Source of the DNA: Globodera rostochiensis
Lineage: Eukaryota > Nematoda > Chromadorea > Rhabditida > Heteroderidae
Length of the DNA: 64,000 nt
Assembly (NCBI GenBank): GCA_018350325.1
Contig: JAEVLN010000016.1
Location: forward strand, 672,193-736,192
Direction of reading: 5' to 3'
How positions within the stretch are numbered: the first letter of the stretch is position 1; each line of letters opens with the position of its first letter. This document shows, one piece after another, positions 1-12,032 of the stretch. Under the pieces are notes generated by a model. It made no database searches, was not told the origin of the DNA, and saw nothing but the letters and a program-made list of their open reading frames with translations. Position numbers and translations under genes: made by a program.

Positions 1-10
1 AATGAATAAA

Positions 11-1345
11 GTATTTGTATATAAAAGGAATTTAAATTGAATTTAAATGATTTAGTACTATAATACAGATATAATATAAAAACTCTCTCGGTTACATTCC
101 ACAAAAAGATAGGAATAGGTAACCCAAGTTTAATGCAATGATCTGCTTCTTATCCACCCATCCGCGGCATCAGCTTCAAGCACTTCCTTATTGTTCAATA
201 TTTGAAGGGGGCCTGTCCATGTTTTCTACAGAGATAAATGACCATTTCCCAAAAAGCGGAGGTCAAATACGTATGAATGGGCATGCATATGGTAGATAAA
301 AGGCAATGTTTTTTACCAATGTTCGAGCTTAGGCTTATTAAAACTCAATTCATTTATATTAGAGCACGGACCGATCGAGATTTTCGATCGAAATCTCGAT
401 CGAAAAAATTTGGCCTGACCGAGATTTTTCGAGATTCTCGATCGTAATCTCGATCGAAAAGTTTCGAGATTCGATCGAGATTCTCGATCGAAAAAATACC
501 GAGATTTACGATTTTCTGTTTAAATTTACTTGAATTCTACGTGAAAACCTAAGAAAAAAAACGGACAAAAGGTCCCAAAAATCGGAAAAAATGTTCCCTT
601 CCCCATGTATGTTAAATAAGGGTAGCATGGGACCGGACTACCGGTTTTTAGGTCCCGGTATTTTTTAATGAAGTCTCGGCTCCGGTTTTTCTGGTCCCGG
701 CCGGAACCGAAGCATTATTTTCGGTTAATTTATTGCAATTTGTTGTTTTTTAATTTATTCATGGCAATATTTTTTTAAAGAAAATTGCTTAAAAACCTCA
801 AATTTCACATTTTAATTCAATTTTTCTTGTTAAAATTGTTCAAAAAAGGCAAAAAGTCAGTTTATCCCAGGGGACGGGTCGGATACAGGGATGGGCGGAA
901 AGTTATTTTAAAAAAACAGACAACGGAATTTCGCCCATCTCTGGTCGGATATGTACTTTTTTTTTTAAATTAACTTTTTTTATTATTACCTAATAATCGG
1001 TCATGATTTTGAACTTTGATTTTATGGAATTTGTTGTTATTTTCCCCTTCCAGCACTGACAATAAGATTTACAATACTGAATAATAAATTCATTTTGGAA
1101 ATTGACAATCAAAAAATTTTTGAAAATCTCGAAAAATCTCGTGAGATTTTTCGAGATTCGAGATTTTACGAGATTCTCGATCGAAATCTCGATCGAACAA
1201 ATTTTTTCGAGATCTTCGAGATACGAGATTTTTCGAATCGTAATCTCGATCGGTCCTCAAGTCCGGGCTCTAATTTATATTATATCAGTATTAAAGTACT
1301 AAATCATTTAAATTCAATTTAAATTCCTTTTATATACAAATACTT
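11..1345. mobile_element. element with ~70-bp terminal inverted repeats, interrupted by a hAT insertion
   Basis: Bases 11-80 are repeated almost perfectly as the reverse complement at 1275-1345 (both tips read AGTATTTGTATATAAAAGG). The arms flank a second, separately bounded element (360-1272). No coding sequence is seen. No clear target duplication is visible, and the left end lies 10 bases from the window edge. Superfamily unknown. Confidence 0.6.
360..1272. mobile_element. hAT-like non-autonomous element, TSD ATTTATAT
   Basis: The ends read TAGAGCACGGAC and GTCCGGGCTCTA and are flanked by the exact 8-bp duplication ATTTATAT at 352-359 and 1273-1280. Subterminal sequence is dense in GATCGAGATT/AATCTCGATC motifs in both orientations. 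TIR start TAG and 8-bp TSD fit the hAT superfamily. The interior has no transposase. A short relative with the same tip lies at 53889-54043. Confidence 0.8.
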
Positions 1346-1375
1346 CAATCAATTTTACTAAATAAAATCAAAATA

Positions 1376-2370
1376 AATCACTGACGAAATGAAATCAATC
1401 ACTGACGAAATCAATCACTGACGAAATCAATCACTGACGAAATCAATCACTGACGAAATCAATCACTGACGAAATCAATCACTGACGAAATCAATCACTG
1501 ACGAAATCAATCACTGACGAAATCAATCACTGACGAAATCAATCACTGACGAAATCAATCACTGACGAAATCAATCACTGACGAAATCAATCACTGACGA
1601 AATCAATCACTGACGAAATCAATCACTGACGGAATCAATCACTGACGGAATCAATCACTGACGGAATCAATCACTGACGGAATCAATCACTGACGGAATC
1701 AATCACTGACGGAATCAATCACTGACGGAATCAATCACTGACGGAATCAATCACTGACGAATCAATCACTGACGAAATCAATCACTGACGAAATCAATCA
1801 CTGACGAAATCAATCACTGACGAAATCAATCACTGACGAAATCAATCACTGACGAAATCAATCACTGACGAAATCAATCACTGACGAAATCAATCACTGA
1901 CGAAATCAATCACTGACGAAATCAATCACTGACGAAATCAATCACTGACGAAATCAATCACTGACGAAATCAATCACTGACGGAATCAATCACTGACGGA
2001 ATCAATCACTGACGGAATCAATCACTGACGGAATCAATCACTGATGGAATCAATCACTGACGGAATCAATCACTGACGAAATCAATCACTGACGAAATCA
2101 ATCACTGACGAAATCAATCACTGACGAAATCAATCACTGACGAAATCAATCACTGACGAAATCAATCACTGACGAAATCAATCACTGATGAAATCAATCA
2201 CTGACGAAATCAATCACTGACGAAATCAATCACTGACGAAATCAATCACTGACGAAATCAATCACTGACGAAATCAATCACTGACGAAATCAATCACTGA
2301 CGAAATCAATCACTGACGAAATCAACACTGACGAAATCAATCACTGACGAAATCAATCACTGACGAAATC
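1376..2370. repeat. 16-bp satellite array (AATCAATCACTGACGA), about 62 copies
   Basis: Direct tandem copies of AATCAATCACTGACGA run almost without interruption. Blocks ending GACGG (about 1630-1755 and 1980-2070) alternate with blocks ending GACGA, so variants are clustered as expected from local amplification. No coding potential. The unit CACTGACGAAATCAAT resembles the terminal sub-repeat of the MULE-like element at 46421-47678 (CACTGTCGAAATC). Confidence 0.95.
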
Positions 2371-2512
2371 ACCGTGCACGGCCAAAAGCGGTCAAATTCA
2401 GTAACTTAAAAGCTGGTCGGTGATTTTTATAGTTTAATCGAAAAGCAAATTATTACAAGATTTTTCTTGAAAAACAATAACACCAGCACATCAGACGATG
2501 TATTTTGTCCTG

Positions 2513-2935
2513 AGTTGGAGTTCGTTAGGCTTAGGCCTAAGCCACCCTGGCTTGGGGTTCGTTAGGCTTAGGCCTAAGCCGCCCTGGCTTGGGGCGTTAG
2601 GCTTAGGCCTAAGCCACCCTGGCCTGGGCCTAAGCCACCCTGGCTTGGGGTTCGTTAGGCTTAGGCCTAAGCCACCCTGGCTTGGGGTTTGTTAGGCTTA
2701 GGCCTAAGCCACCCTGGCTTGGGGTTCGTTAGGCTTAGGCCTAAGCCACCCTGGCTTGGGGTTCGTTAGGTTTAGGCCTAAGCCACCCTGGCTTGGGGTT
2801 CGTTAGGCTTAAGCCTAAGCCACCCTGGCTTGGGGTTTGTTAGGCTTAGACCTAAGCCACCTTGGCTTGGGGTTCGTTAGGCTTAGGCCTAAGCCACCCT
2901 GGCTTGGGATTCGTTAGGCTTAGGCTTAGGCCGTC
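2513..2935. repeat. 37-bp minisatellite with embedded TTAGGC palindrome, locus 1
   Basis: About 11 tandem copies of a 37-bp unit containing GTTAGGCTTAGGCCTAAGCC followed by ACCCTGGCTTGGGGTTC. The first part is two nematode telomeric hexamers (TTAGGC) meeting their reverse complement. The first copies contain small deletions. The same unit recurs at 13140-13738 and as a short remnant near 46020-46100. Confidence 0.95.
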
Positions 2936-4850
2936 CAGAAAAAAAATCAATCATAGATTTTCAAAATCAGATCTTTCGTGATCAGCACCCTTGAAAATCC
3001 CATATACCTATGATTTTTTCAGCAAATTTGGTGCTGAGGTCGCAAAATGGGAAAGTACCGAGATTTTCTTAACCATTAGTGATTTGACTGTTAGTGATTT
3101 TGTCCTAACGCCCGCACTTGGTGATCCGAGATCTTTGTTTTTCCTGGACCTGGGAATTCGTATAGGCACCTCTCCACGTCCACGTCTCAGTCTGTCGGTA
3201 TCCTAATGGTATCTGATCGTGTCCCGTCACATCTAGATCGTTATCTCGTCGAGAGCTTTCGAATGATACTAAATATTGAGTGATTTTGGCCATTTAAGAC
3301 ATTTCCGCGTTCGGTTCCACAGCGGCCTGATTATTGACGAGTTGGAGCAAGAGGAGACAGAAGATCATCTAACCAATATATGGATAAAACAGGCACGTAT
3401 TTAGTGGGGGGGGGTACGAGGGGTCACGTACCCTCCCCCCCTCCTAAAGAGAAAATTTGAGGAAAAGAAACCATAGTGGGGGGGAGCCTTTTGATTTACA
3501 AAAACGAAACGTATTTGGACCAATTTTCTTAACAAATTAAGTCAAAAATCCCAAAATTTTCTTGGCGGCGCCTGTCGGCACCGCCGACCCCTTCCCAAAA
3601 CCCAAAAATTGTAAAAATTCTCAAATTTCTTCACAAATGTCGTTAAAATCCATGAAAATTTTCCCGTACCGGCACCGCCGACCCCCTCCCCCACCCCTGC
3701 AAAGCAAATCGCAAAACAATTTGCATTTTTGGAAATTGCTTAAATGTATTAGGGTGCCAACTAAGTTTTGATACCCGATTTTTTTAATGAATTTGAAAAT
3801 TTGTAACTCCGTTATTTCGACACATATTTAAATGATTCTTTTTTTGTTTTGTTCATCTACATGTTTACTCAGTCCCCACTCAAGTTCATGTGCCCTCCCC
3901 TTTTTATTGATTTTTTTATGGCGCTTCTAGCGAACATGCCATAAACTGACATTCGCGCACTAATTTCCCACGAATTTTCGCTGAGTCAAAATCTAATGCA
4001 GGCTCTGCAAAACATTTGTCAATCGAATGGCCCGGGAGTTGTCTCGCACCACTCGGTAAAGCGGAGGTGCGCAAAATTCCATTATGGCCATGAGAACGTC
4101 AAAGATCAGCTGCGGCCCGGGATCGTTGCCCGCTTTTGAGGGCTCCTATCTCGGAGAATTTTAGGCTGATCAGCCCCAGTTTAATGCTTTGGAAGCTTAA
4201 ACAATGTTTATCAAGTCTGCAAAAATTAAAGAATTCTGGTTGAGCTAAAAATTTTCTACGGCATTTTGAATTGTATTGCCAAAAATTGTCCCTAAAAAGG
4301 CCATTTTTACCCCAAAATTTCTGTTGGGGTAAACCTCAAATTTTGCCTGACGCTTTTCCCATCTATGTTCTCACTATCCAAAACTTCAATTACCGCTAAT
4401 ATTAGATTGTAAAAGAAAAGCAGAGAGAGGTCTTTTCCCTCCAAAATGCCGCACAAATTGGACCCGGAAGCATTTCGGCACCGGGGGTGGTCTTCCCCCC
4501 CCCCTGCCCTCCTTCCCTCCCACTCTTCCATTCATTAGACATTACCAATCCATTAATTTTCTACGTCGATTCCCACGCCACAACCTTCTCAGTCCACAGC
4601 TTCCCCCTCTGTGCCAAAATGTGCCTTTTTCATAGTTTGCCGCATCTTCCGCCATATTTCACAAAAATAATTGTGCTATTTCAATACCCGGCACAATAAA
4701 ATCGGAGAGAAAATCACTCACCAGTCGCCGCCTATTGTTCCTTTCCCCTCCTTTGGTTGAAGTCAAATTCGTGCTGTTTATCGTTTTTTCTAAAGTTCTG
4801 GCATTTCGTTTCGCCCCTTTTCCAATTTCCCCAATTTCCGTGTCATCAGA
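2936..4850. other. intergenic, no gene seen; transposon fragments
   Basis: No convincing exon on either strand. Contents: half of a palindromic element near 3105-3290 (shares GAGAGCTTTCGAATGATACT with copies at 15 kb), a C/G-run-rich insertion near 3395-3480, and two copies of the GC-rich hairpin GGCGGCGCC..GGCACCGCC (3563-3586 and, partial, 3668-3680). Short ORFs here overlap low-complexity sequence and have no recognisable domain. Confidence 0.6.
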
Positions 4851-4854
4851 CGTC

Positions 4855-5010
4855 CGTCCGTCCGTCCCGACGGATAACGAAAATGGACTTTTGAGGACGG
4901 ACGGATAACGGAAATGGACTTTTGAGGACGGACGGATAACGGAAATGGACTTTTGAGGACGGACGGATAACGGATATGAAATTTTGAGGACGGACGGATA
5001 CGAAAATTCG
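4855..5010. repeat. 31-bp tandem repeat, about 4-5 copies
   Basis: The unit ggataacggaaatggacttt followed by tgaggacggac is repeated in direct orientation with small differences. The 124-codon minus-strand ORF over this block is simply the repeat being open in that frame. Confidence 0.85.
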
Positions 5011-5046
5011 TATCCGTGAGCACGCCTGCATATGACACCCCCATAT

Positions 5047-5940
5047 CAGGGATGGTCGGAATTCCGATTTCCGACTTTCCGATTTCCGACTTTTTTGGGG
5101 TCGGAATTCCGATTTCCGAAATTTTTTGAGACCCCGGAATTCCGATTTCCGAAAATTTGAGCAAAAAGTCGGAAATTTTCGGAAAAATCGATAATTTTTC
5201 GGACCACTTTTCTTAACAAATCTCGTTAGATCTTCAAAAAAAATTCCCGGCGGCGCCTATCGGCGCCGCCGGGCCTCTCCCATTCTCATAGAAACTTCAA
5301 AAAATTACGGTTTTTTTAAATTTTTGGGTGCAAATCTCTTAACAAATAATGAGGCAAACATTCAAAATTTTCTCGGCGTCGCCTATCGGCACCGCCGAAC
5401 CCCTCCACCTCCCCAGTCCCAATCCCGGTTGAACCGGGATAAAAATTCAACCCCTAAAAAGGTCATTTTTGAGCTATATTTCCAATTGATGGTGGTTTAG
5501 TGGTGAGTTGTAGGGAGTTGCGGGATTGATTGGTTGGAGTTCAGATCCCCGACGTTCAAATTATTTTTCCCGATTTGTCACATCTATGCTGTGGGAAACA
5601 ATTTTTTAAATTTGTCACGATTAAAAATCTTTTTGATGACAATTTCGAAATTTTTTTTCCCCTTCTAAAATTATTTTGTTGAGCGGGGAAGGGGGGTATC
5701 GGCGGTGCCAATAGGCGCCGCCGAGAAAAATTTTTAAAAATAGGCCAATTTTGGTAAGAAAATTTTTTCGATTTCCGACTTCCGATTTCCGACTTTTTTG
5801 GGGTCGGAATTCCGGTTTCCGATTTCCGAAAAATTTTGAGACCCCGGAATTCCGATTTCCGACTTCCGAAAAATTTTAAGGCCTCGAAATTCCGATTTCC
5901 GACTTCCGAAATTTTTTGAGGTCGTCGGCTCCCATCCCTG
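5047..5940. mobile_element. hAT-like element, TSD CCCCATAT
   Basis: The ends are CAGGGATGG and CCCATCCCTG, flanked by the exact duplication CCCCATAT (5039-5046 and 5941-5948). CAGGG termini plus an 8-bp TSD are typical of hAT elements. Subterminal regions are rich in TCGGAATTCCGATTTCCG palindromes. The interior holds three copies of the GC-rich hairpin (about 5249, 5374 and, inverted, 5700) and no transposase. Confidence 0.85.
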
Positions 5941-6045
5941 CCCCATATGACATATCATGGGCGGCACATGATTTTTCAGACGATTTAATTGAAAAAGAAA
6001 TTTCGCATACGATATGATATCGTATCATAGGATCATATCGGAATA

Positions 6046-9000
6046 TGACACTTCCGTCGTATCTCCGATAAGACAGACATCATATCTACGATAAGACAGA
6101 CATCATATCTCCGATAAGACAGACATCATATCTCCGATAAGACAGACATCATATCTCCAATAAGACGGACATCATATCTCCAATAAGACAGACATCATAT
6201 CTCCAATAAGACAGACATCATATCTCCGATAAGACAGACATCATATCTCCAATAAGACAAACATCGTATCCCCAATAAGACAGACATCATATCTCCGATA
6301 AGACAGACATCAAATCTCCAATAAGACAGACATCATATCTCCGATAAGACAGACATCATATCTCCAATAAGACAAACATCGTATCCCCAATAAGACAGAC
6401 ATCATATCTCCGATAAGACAGACATCATATCTCCAATAAGACGGACATCATATCTCCGATAAGACAGACATCATATCTCCAATAAGACAGACATCATATC
6501 TCCGATAAGACAGACATCATATCTCCGATAAGACTGACATCATATCTCCGATAAGACAGACATCATATCTCCAATAAGACAGACATCATATCTCCAATAA
6601 GACAGACATCATATCTCCAATAAGACTGACATCATATCTCCAATAAGACAGACATCATATCTCCGATAAGACAGACATCATATCTCCAATAAGACAGACA
6701 TCATATCTCCGATAAGACTGACATCATATCTCCGATAAGACAGACATCATATCTCCGATAAGACAGACATCATATCTCCGATAAGACAGACATCATATCT
6801 CCGATAAGACAGACATCATATCTCCAATAAGACAAACATCGTATCCCCAATAAGACAGACATCATATCTCCGATAAGACAGACATCATATCTCCAATAAG
6901 ACAGACATCAATCTCCGATAAGACAGACATCATATCTCCAATACGACTGACATCATATCTCCAATAAGACTGACATCATATCTCCGATAAGACAGACATC
7001 ATATCTCCAATAAGACTGACATCATATCTCCAATAAGACTGACATCATATCTCCAATAAGACTGACATCATATCTCCGATAAGACAGACATCATATCTCC
7101 AATAAGACAGACATCATATCTCCGATAAGACAGACATCATATCTCCAATAAGACTGACATCATATCTCCAATAAGACTGACATCATATCTCCAATAAGAC
7201 TGACATCATATCTCCGATAAGACAGACATCATATCTCCAATAAGACAAACATCGTATCCCCAATAAGACAGACATCATATCTCCGATAAGACAGACATCA
7301 AATCTCCAATAAGACAGACATCATATCTCCGATAAGACAGACATCATATCTCCAATAAGACAAACATCGTATCCCCAATAAGACAGACATCATATCTCCG
7401 ATAAGACAGACATCATATCTCCGATAAGACGGACATCATATCTCCGATAAGACAGACATCATATCCCATAGACAGACATCATATCTCCATAAGACAGACA
7501 TCATATCTCCGAATAAGACAGACATCATATCTCCGATAAGACAGACATCATATCTCCAATAAGACAGACATCATATCTCCAATAAGACAGACATCATATC
7601 TCCGATAAGACATGACATCATATCTCCAATAAGACAGACATCATATCTCCGATAAGACAGACATCATATCTCCGATAAGACAGACATCATATCTCCGATA
7701 AGACAGACATCATATCTCCAGATAAGACAGACATCATATCTCCGATAAGACAGACATCATATCTCCGATAAGGACAGACATCATATCTCCATAAGACTGA
7801 CATCATATCTCCGATAAGACAGACATCATATCTCCAATAAGACAGACATCATATCTCCGATAAGACAGACATCATATCTCCGATAAGACAGACATCATAT
7901 CTCCAATAAGACGGACATCATATCTCCATAAGACAGACATCATATCTCCAATAAGACAGACATCATATCTCCGATAAGACAGACATCATATCTCCAATAA
8001 GACAGACATCATATCTCCGATAAGACAGACATCATATCTCCGATAAGACAGACATCATATCTCCGATAAGACAGACATCATATCTCCGATAAGACAGACA
8101 TCATATCTCCGATAAGACAGACATCATATCTCCAATAAGACAGACATCATATCTCCAATAAGACAGACATCATATCTCCGATAAGACAGACATCATATCT
8201 CCGATAAGACAGACATCATATCTCCGATAAGACAGACATCATATCTCCGATAAGACAGACATCATATCTCCAATAAGACAGACATCATATCTCCGATAAG
8301 ACAGACATCATATCTCCGATAAGACAGACATCATATCTCCAATAAGACAGACATCATATCTCCGATAAGACAGACATCATATCTCCGATAAGACTGACAT
8401 CATATCTCCGATAAGACAGACATCATATCTCCAATAAGACAGACATCATATCTCCAATAAGACAGACATCATATCTCCAATAAGACTGACATCATATCTC
8501 CAATAAGACAGACATCATATCTCCGATAAGACAGACATCATATCTCCAATAAGACAGACATCATATCTCCGATAAGACTGACATCATATCTCCGATAAGA
8601 CAGACATCATATCTCCGATAAGACAGACATCATATCTCCGATAAGACAGACATCATATCTCCGATAAGACAGACATCATATCTCCAATAAGACTGACATC
8701 ATATCTCCGATAAGACTGACATCATATCTCCGATAAGACAGACATCATATCTCCAATAAGACAGACATCAATCTCCGATAAGACAGACATCATATCTCCA
8801 ATAAGACTGACATCATATCTCCAATAAGACTGACATCATATCTCCGATAAGACAGACATCATATCTCCAATAAGACTGACATCATATCTCCGATAAGACA
8901 GACATCATATCTCCAATAAGACTGACATCATATCTCCGATAAGACAGACATCATATCTCCAATAAGACAGACATCATATCTCCGATAAGACAGACATCAT

Positions 9001-9232
9001 ATCTCCAATAAGACAAATATCGTATCCCCAATAAGACAGACATCATATCTCCAATAAGACTGACATCATATCTCCGATAAGACAGACATCATATCTCCAA
9101 TAAGACAGACATCATATCTCCAATAAGACAAACATCGTATCCCCAATAAGACAGACATCATATCTCCGATAAGACAGACATCATATCTCCAATAAGACAG
9201 ACATCATATCTCCAATAAGACAGACATCATAT
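6046..9232. repeat. 23-bp satellite array, about 138 copies
   Basis: Direct tandem copies of ACATCATATCTCCGATAAGA+CAG fill 3.2 kb. Variant positions are CGA/CAA, CAGA/CTGA and a CAAACATCGTATCCCCAA variant. The variants recur in long blocks (for example around 6250-6420 and 7240-7400), showing higher-order repetition. A few units near 7460-7920 carry single-base indels. No ORF. Confidence 0.95.
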
Positions 9233-9652
9233 CATGGATTTATCGTCATGTTTAGAAATGATCAATCTTGTCACCTTTGAGCGCGAAAAAATTTTGTACC
9301 TTTCATGCTGTTTCAAAAAAAAATTTCAAAATATTCGCCCGATATTTGGATTTTTTCAGAAATCCGGGTTAAAGCCCGGTATTCGCCCGGAAAGCCCGCC
9401 CGGACAAAAAGTCAAAAAAAAGCCCGCCCGGCCCCAAGCCGATTATCCGAACTTTACTTTACATTCTATCCCCCCATTAACGGAACATTTTTAATAATTT
9501 TCAAATATTTTTAAAATAAAATGCGCACAAAAAAAGACCGCCGGACATTTTATCCCAAAATTTCTCCCAGCGGCGCTTATCGGCACCGCTGGGCCGCACT
9601 AAAAGAAATTTTTCGATTTTCGACTTTTTTTTTTACTTTCGACACAGCCCTG
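9233..9652. other. transposon-derived spacer ending in a hAT-like right tip
   Basis: AT-rich sequence with one GC-rich hairpin copy (about 9570-9592) and a CAGCCCTG terminus at 9645-9652, matching the right ends of the CAGGG-type hAT elements. The left partner was not located. It abuts the receptor exon directly, so this insertion may be why no upstream receptor exons are seen. Confidence 0.5.
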
Positions 9653-9660
9653 TTAGAGAT

Positions 9661-9910
9661 TCTAAGACCCGGTTAACCCTCCCTATACAACTCGAACTTG
9701 TCCTGACTGTTTTTTTAGTTCTTGCCCTCGCCAGCTTCTTCTCCAAGCAGCTGCAAATCACCATCACTGTCCATCTCGAACTTCTCCGCATCTGTGTGCT
9801 GTTAAATGCTCTTCTGAACCCATTCATTTACGGTTAGAACTGGGCGATTTGATGTGTGGTTAATGTTTGTTTGATTTTGTTGCGCAGGCTTCAAAAAAGG
9901 GCAGTCATAA
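9661..9910 (+). CDS. C-terminal end of a rhodopsin-family GPCR (partial)
   Basis: An open segment (9661-9832) encodes two hydrophobic stretches, the second ending LLNALLNPFIYG. This is the transmembrane-7 NPxxY signature of class A receptors. A 55-base GT-AG intron (9833-9887) joins it in frame to GFKKGQS and a stop at 9908-9910, giving a very short helix-8/tail. AATAAA follows at 10021. No exon for TM1-5 is found upstream: 9.6 kb of repeats precede it and a hAT tip ends only 9 bases before. It could be the last exons of a gene beginning outside the window, or a truncated relic. Which ligand family it belongs to cannot be told. Confidence 0.6.
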
Positions 9911-10991
9911 CCAGGGAAGTGAAAACGGCCGGTCGCACTGAGAATGCGTCAACCCTCGAGGGGTCAAAAAATGCCATTCGATCTCTCATTATATGCCTCA
10001 ATTCGTCTACCAATTGTGATAATAAAGCATAATGCCAACTGATGGTTTAACACCTCATATCCACGACTCACTCCATCACCCATCCCAACTTATGAGAAAA
10101 AGGATCTTCCGCCACCCCCTCCCCGGCGTTCCCTTCCTTGGATGGACCGACCCATCTTATCCCCCCCCCCCTCATCCTTCTAAACGGGTTGATGATGATG
10201 TTTAGTGATGAGGGAATTCTGAAAGGTTCCATCGTGTTACGCGTGGAGTGGTGAGAAGAGAAGTGTCTGGTTGTGCTTCCAGTGATCGATCGTTGCCTTA
10301 CATTGGTCCAAGTGATCTCGGAGTATGACTTCTGCAACTCGACCCCTCACTTTCCATTTAGGTAAATTAAAAGTCTCACTGCAATCATAATCATACCCTC
10401 GAGAGACAAATTATTTACAAATCAAAATAATTGTTTTAAAAAGTTATTAGGCCACTGAAAAAGTCGGAGATCAATGGATGGGACGATAAAGGCAGTGAAC
10501 GTAACGATAAACAGGAATTATCCCTCCAGGGGAAGAAGCGGAGGGGTGGGGGAACGCTTTTGGGGTGGGACAATCCCTTTGGGGGGGTTGAACCACTGCG
10601 ATACGCCCCCCCCCCCGCCCCCCCGCCCATCCGCCCATCTCTCATCCCGCCGCCAACCACCGCTTAAACTGGTAGTCCCTTCCACTATAAATGCACGTCG
10701 TCGTCTCGCTGTTCCACCGCAGTGTCGTCGGACAATTTGCCTTCCATCCCGCCGTGACTTGCCTTACTTCGCCCGACGCAATCAGCCAGCCCCCCCCCCC
10801 CTTTGTTTCTGCTAATTATGTGAAGGGCCCGTGAAATTGTTTTTGTTGCCTTTTGTAAACCCCCGCCCTCCGTTCTTGCACCTTCGGCTCCAAATTCCAT
10901 CCAAACCAAGTCACACATAAGGACATCGGAAAACGACCACCCATTCATCAATTAAATCAACCAACATTCCTCCAGGACACAAAGCATCAAA
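9911..10991. other. intergenic; collagen upstream region
   Basis: No supported exon. It contains the receptor polyadenylation signal (10021-10026), several poly-C/poly-G runs around 10150 and 10550-10620, and the TATA-like box of the downstream collagen. ORFs on both strands around 10436-10951 follow C/G-rich low-complexity sequence. Confidence 0.6.
10686..10692 (+). promoter_or_regulatory. TATA-like box of first collagen gene
   Basis: CACTATAAATG lies 300 bases before the collagen ATG. The paralogue at 17.6 kb has a TATAAAA at a similar distance (253 bases), which supports a shared core promoter layout. The transcription start itself cannot be read from sequence. Confidence 0.45.
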
Positions 10992-12001
10992 ATGGACTAC
11001 GAAGCCAGGATCAAGGCGTACCGTTTCGTGGCGTACTCCACGGTGTCCTTCTCCATCATCTCCTTGCTGTCCGTGTGCTTCACTTTGCCGATGCTGAAGA
11101 ATTACGTGGCAAATGTTGCTCTGAACATGGACAGGGAGTTGAACTCTTGCCAGGTTAAATTGAGTGAGTTTATTGGGGAGAAACTTCCGCGTTTTTAGGG
11201 CTCCGCAAAAGATATTTGGTCGGAGGTGTTACAGCTAAAGAACTTGCCAATTGCTGGTGGTAATCGTACAGCTCGTCAAGCCGGTGGCTATGGAGGTGAG
11301 GGCGCAGTGTCCGGAGGAGGCGGAGGCGGAGGGTCTTGCAGCGAATGTTGTTCTGGCGGAGGACCGGGCCCAGCCGGACCCCCGGGACCGCCTGGGCGCC
11401 CCGGAAATCAAGGAGCTCCAGGAACGCCTGGACAGCCAGGAAAAACGCAATCTGCTCCCTGTGAACAGGCCACTCCGGTAAGTTATGCTAATTTCTTCGC
11501 CAAATCAAATAATCGTACATTTAGCCTCCCTGCAAACCGTGCCCTGGTGGTCAACCCGGACAGCCTGGGCCTCCCGGACCGGCTGGACAACCTGGAGGGC
11601 CAGGACAGCCCGGAAACTCCGGCGGAAATCCCGAGCCTGGACCTCCCGGACCCCCTGGACCACCTGGAAACCCGGGAGGACCCGGCCAACCCGGAGGACC
11701 TGGTCAGCCAGGACAGCCTGCAGCATCAGAGGCAGCTGGCCCCGCTCCTCCTGGCCCGCCTGGAGAGGCTGGAGCCCCGGGACAGCCTGGAAACCCCGGC
11801 CCGCCCGGCCAACCCGGAGGACCTGGACAGCCCGGCCCCAAAGGACCCCCTGGATCTCCTGGCCAGCCCGGAAACGACGGACAACCCGGACAGCCGGGCA
11901 GCGCTGGACAGCCGGGAGGAGCCGGCGAGAAGGGCATCTGTCCCAAGTACTGTGCCATCGACGGCGGAGTCTTCTTCGAGGACGGCACCCGAAGACGTTA
12001 A
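10992..12001 (+). CDS. nematode cuticle collagen, 305 aa (paralogue A)
   Basis: Three exons: 10992-11153, 11199-11477, 11525-12001. Exon 1 encodes [18 protein letters not shown] and one membrane-anchor stretch, the nematode cuticle collagen N-terminal domain. After the DIWSEV block comes the RTARQAG site (R-x-x-R, likely subtilisin-type processing), a Gly-rich linker with a CSECC cluster, Gly-X-Y blocks broken by CKPC, and the C-terminal [16 protein letters not shown] end. Such proteins are secreted by hypodermis, trimerise and are cross-linked into cuticle. Exon sizes equal those of the copy at 17.6 kb; intron 2 and exon 3 are nearly identical between them while intron 1 differs. The C-terminal block resembles the group that includes C. 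elegans COL-12/COL-13, from memory only. Confidence 0.93.
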
Positions 12002-12026
12002 GCCAAAAAGCGAATGTGTCCGATGA

Positions 12027-12032
12027 AATAAA
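12027..12032 (+). terminator. polyadenylation signal AATAAA, collagen A
   Basis: AATAAA 26 bases after the stop codon. The sequence diverges from paralogue B immediately after the stop. Confidence 0.6.

Noticed and set aside
4790..5164. 124-codon minus ORF with repeated RYPSVLKSPF-type units
   Set aside because: Translation of the 31-bp tandem repeat and the adjacent hAT end.
6046..9232. Regular short repeats as a possible CRISPR array
   Set aside because: Direct contiguous repeats with no unique spacers, in a eukaryotic genome; a satellite.
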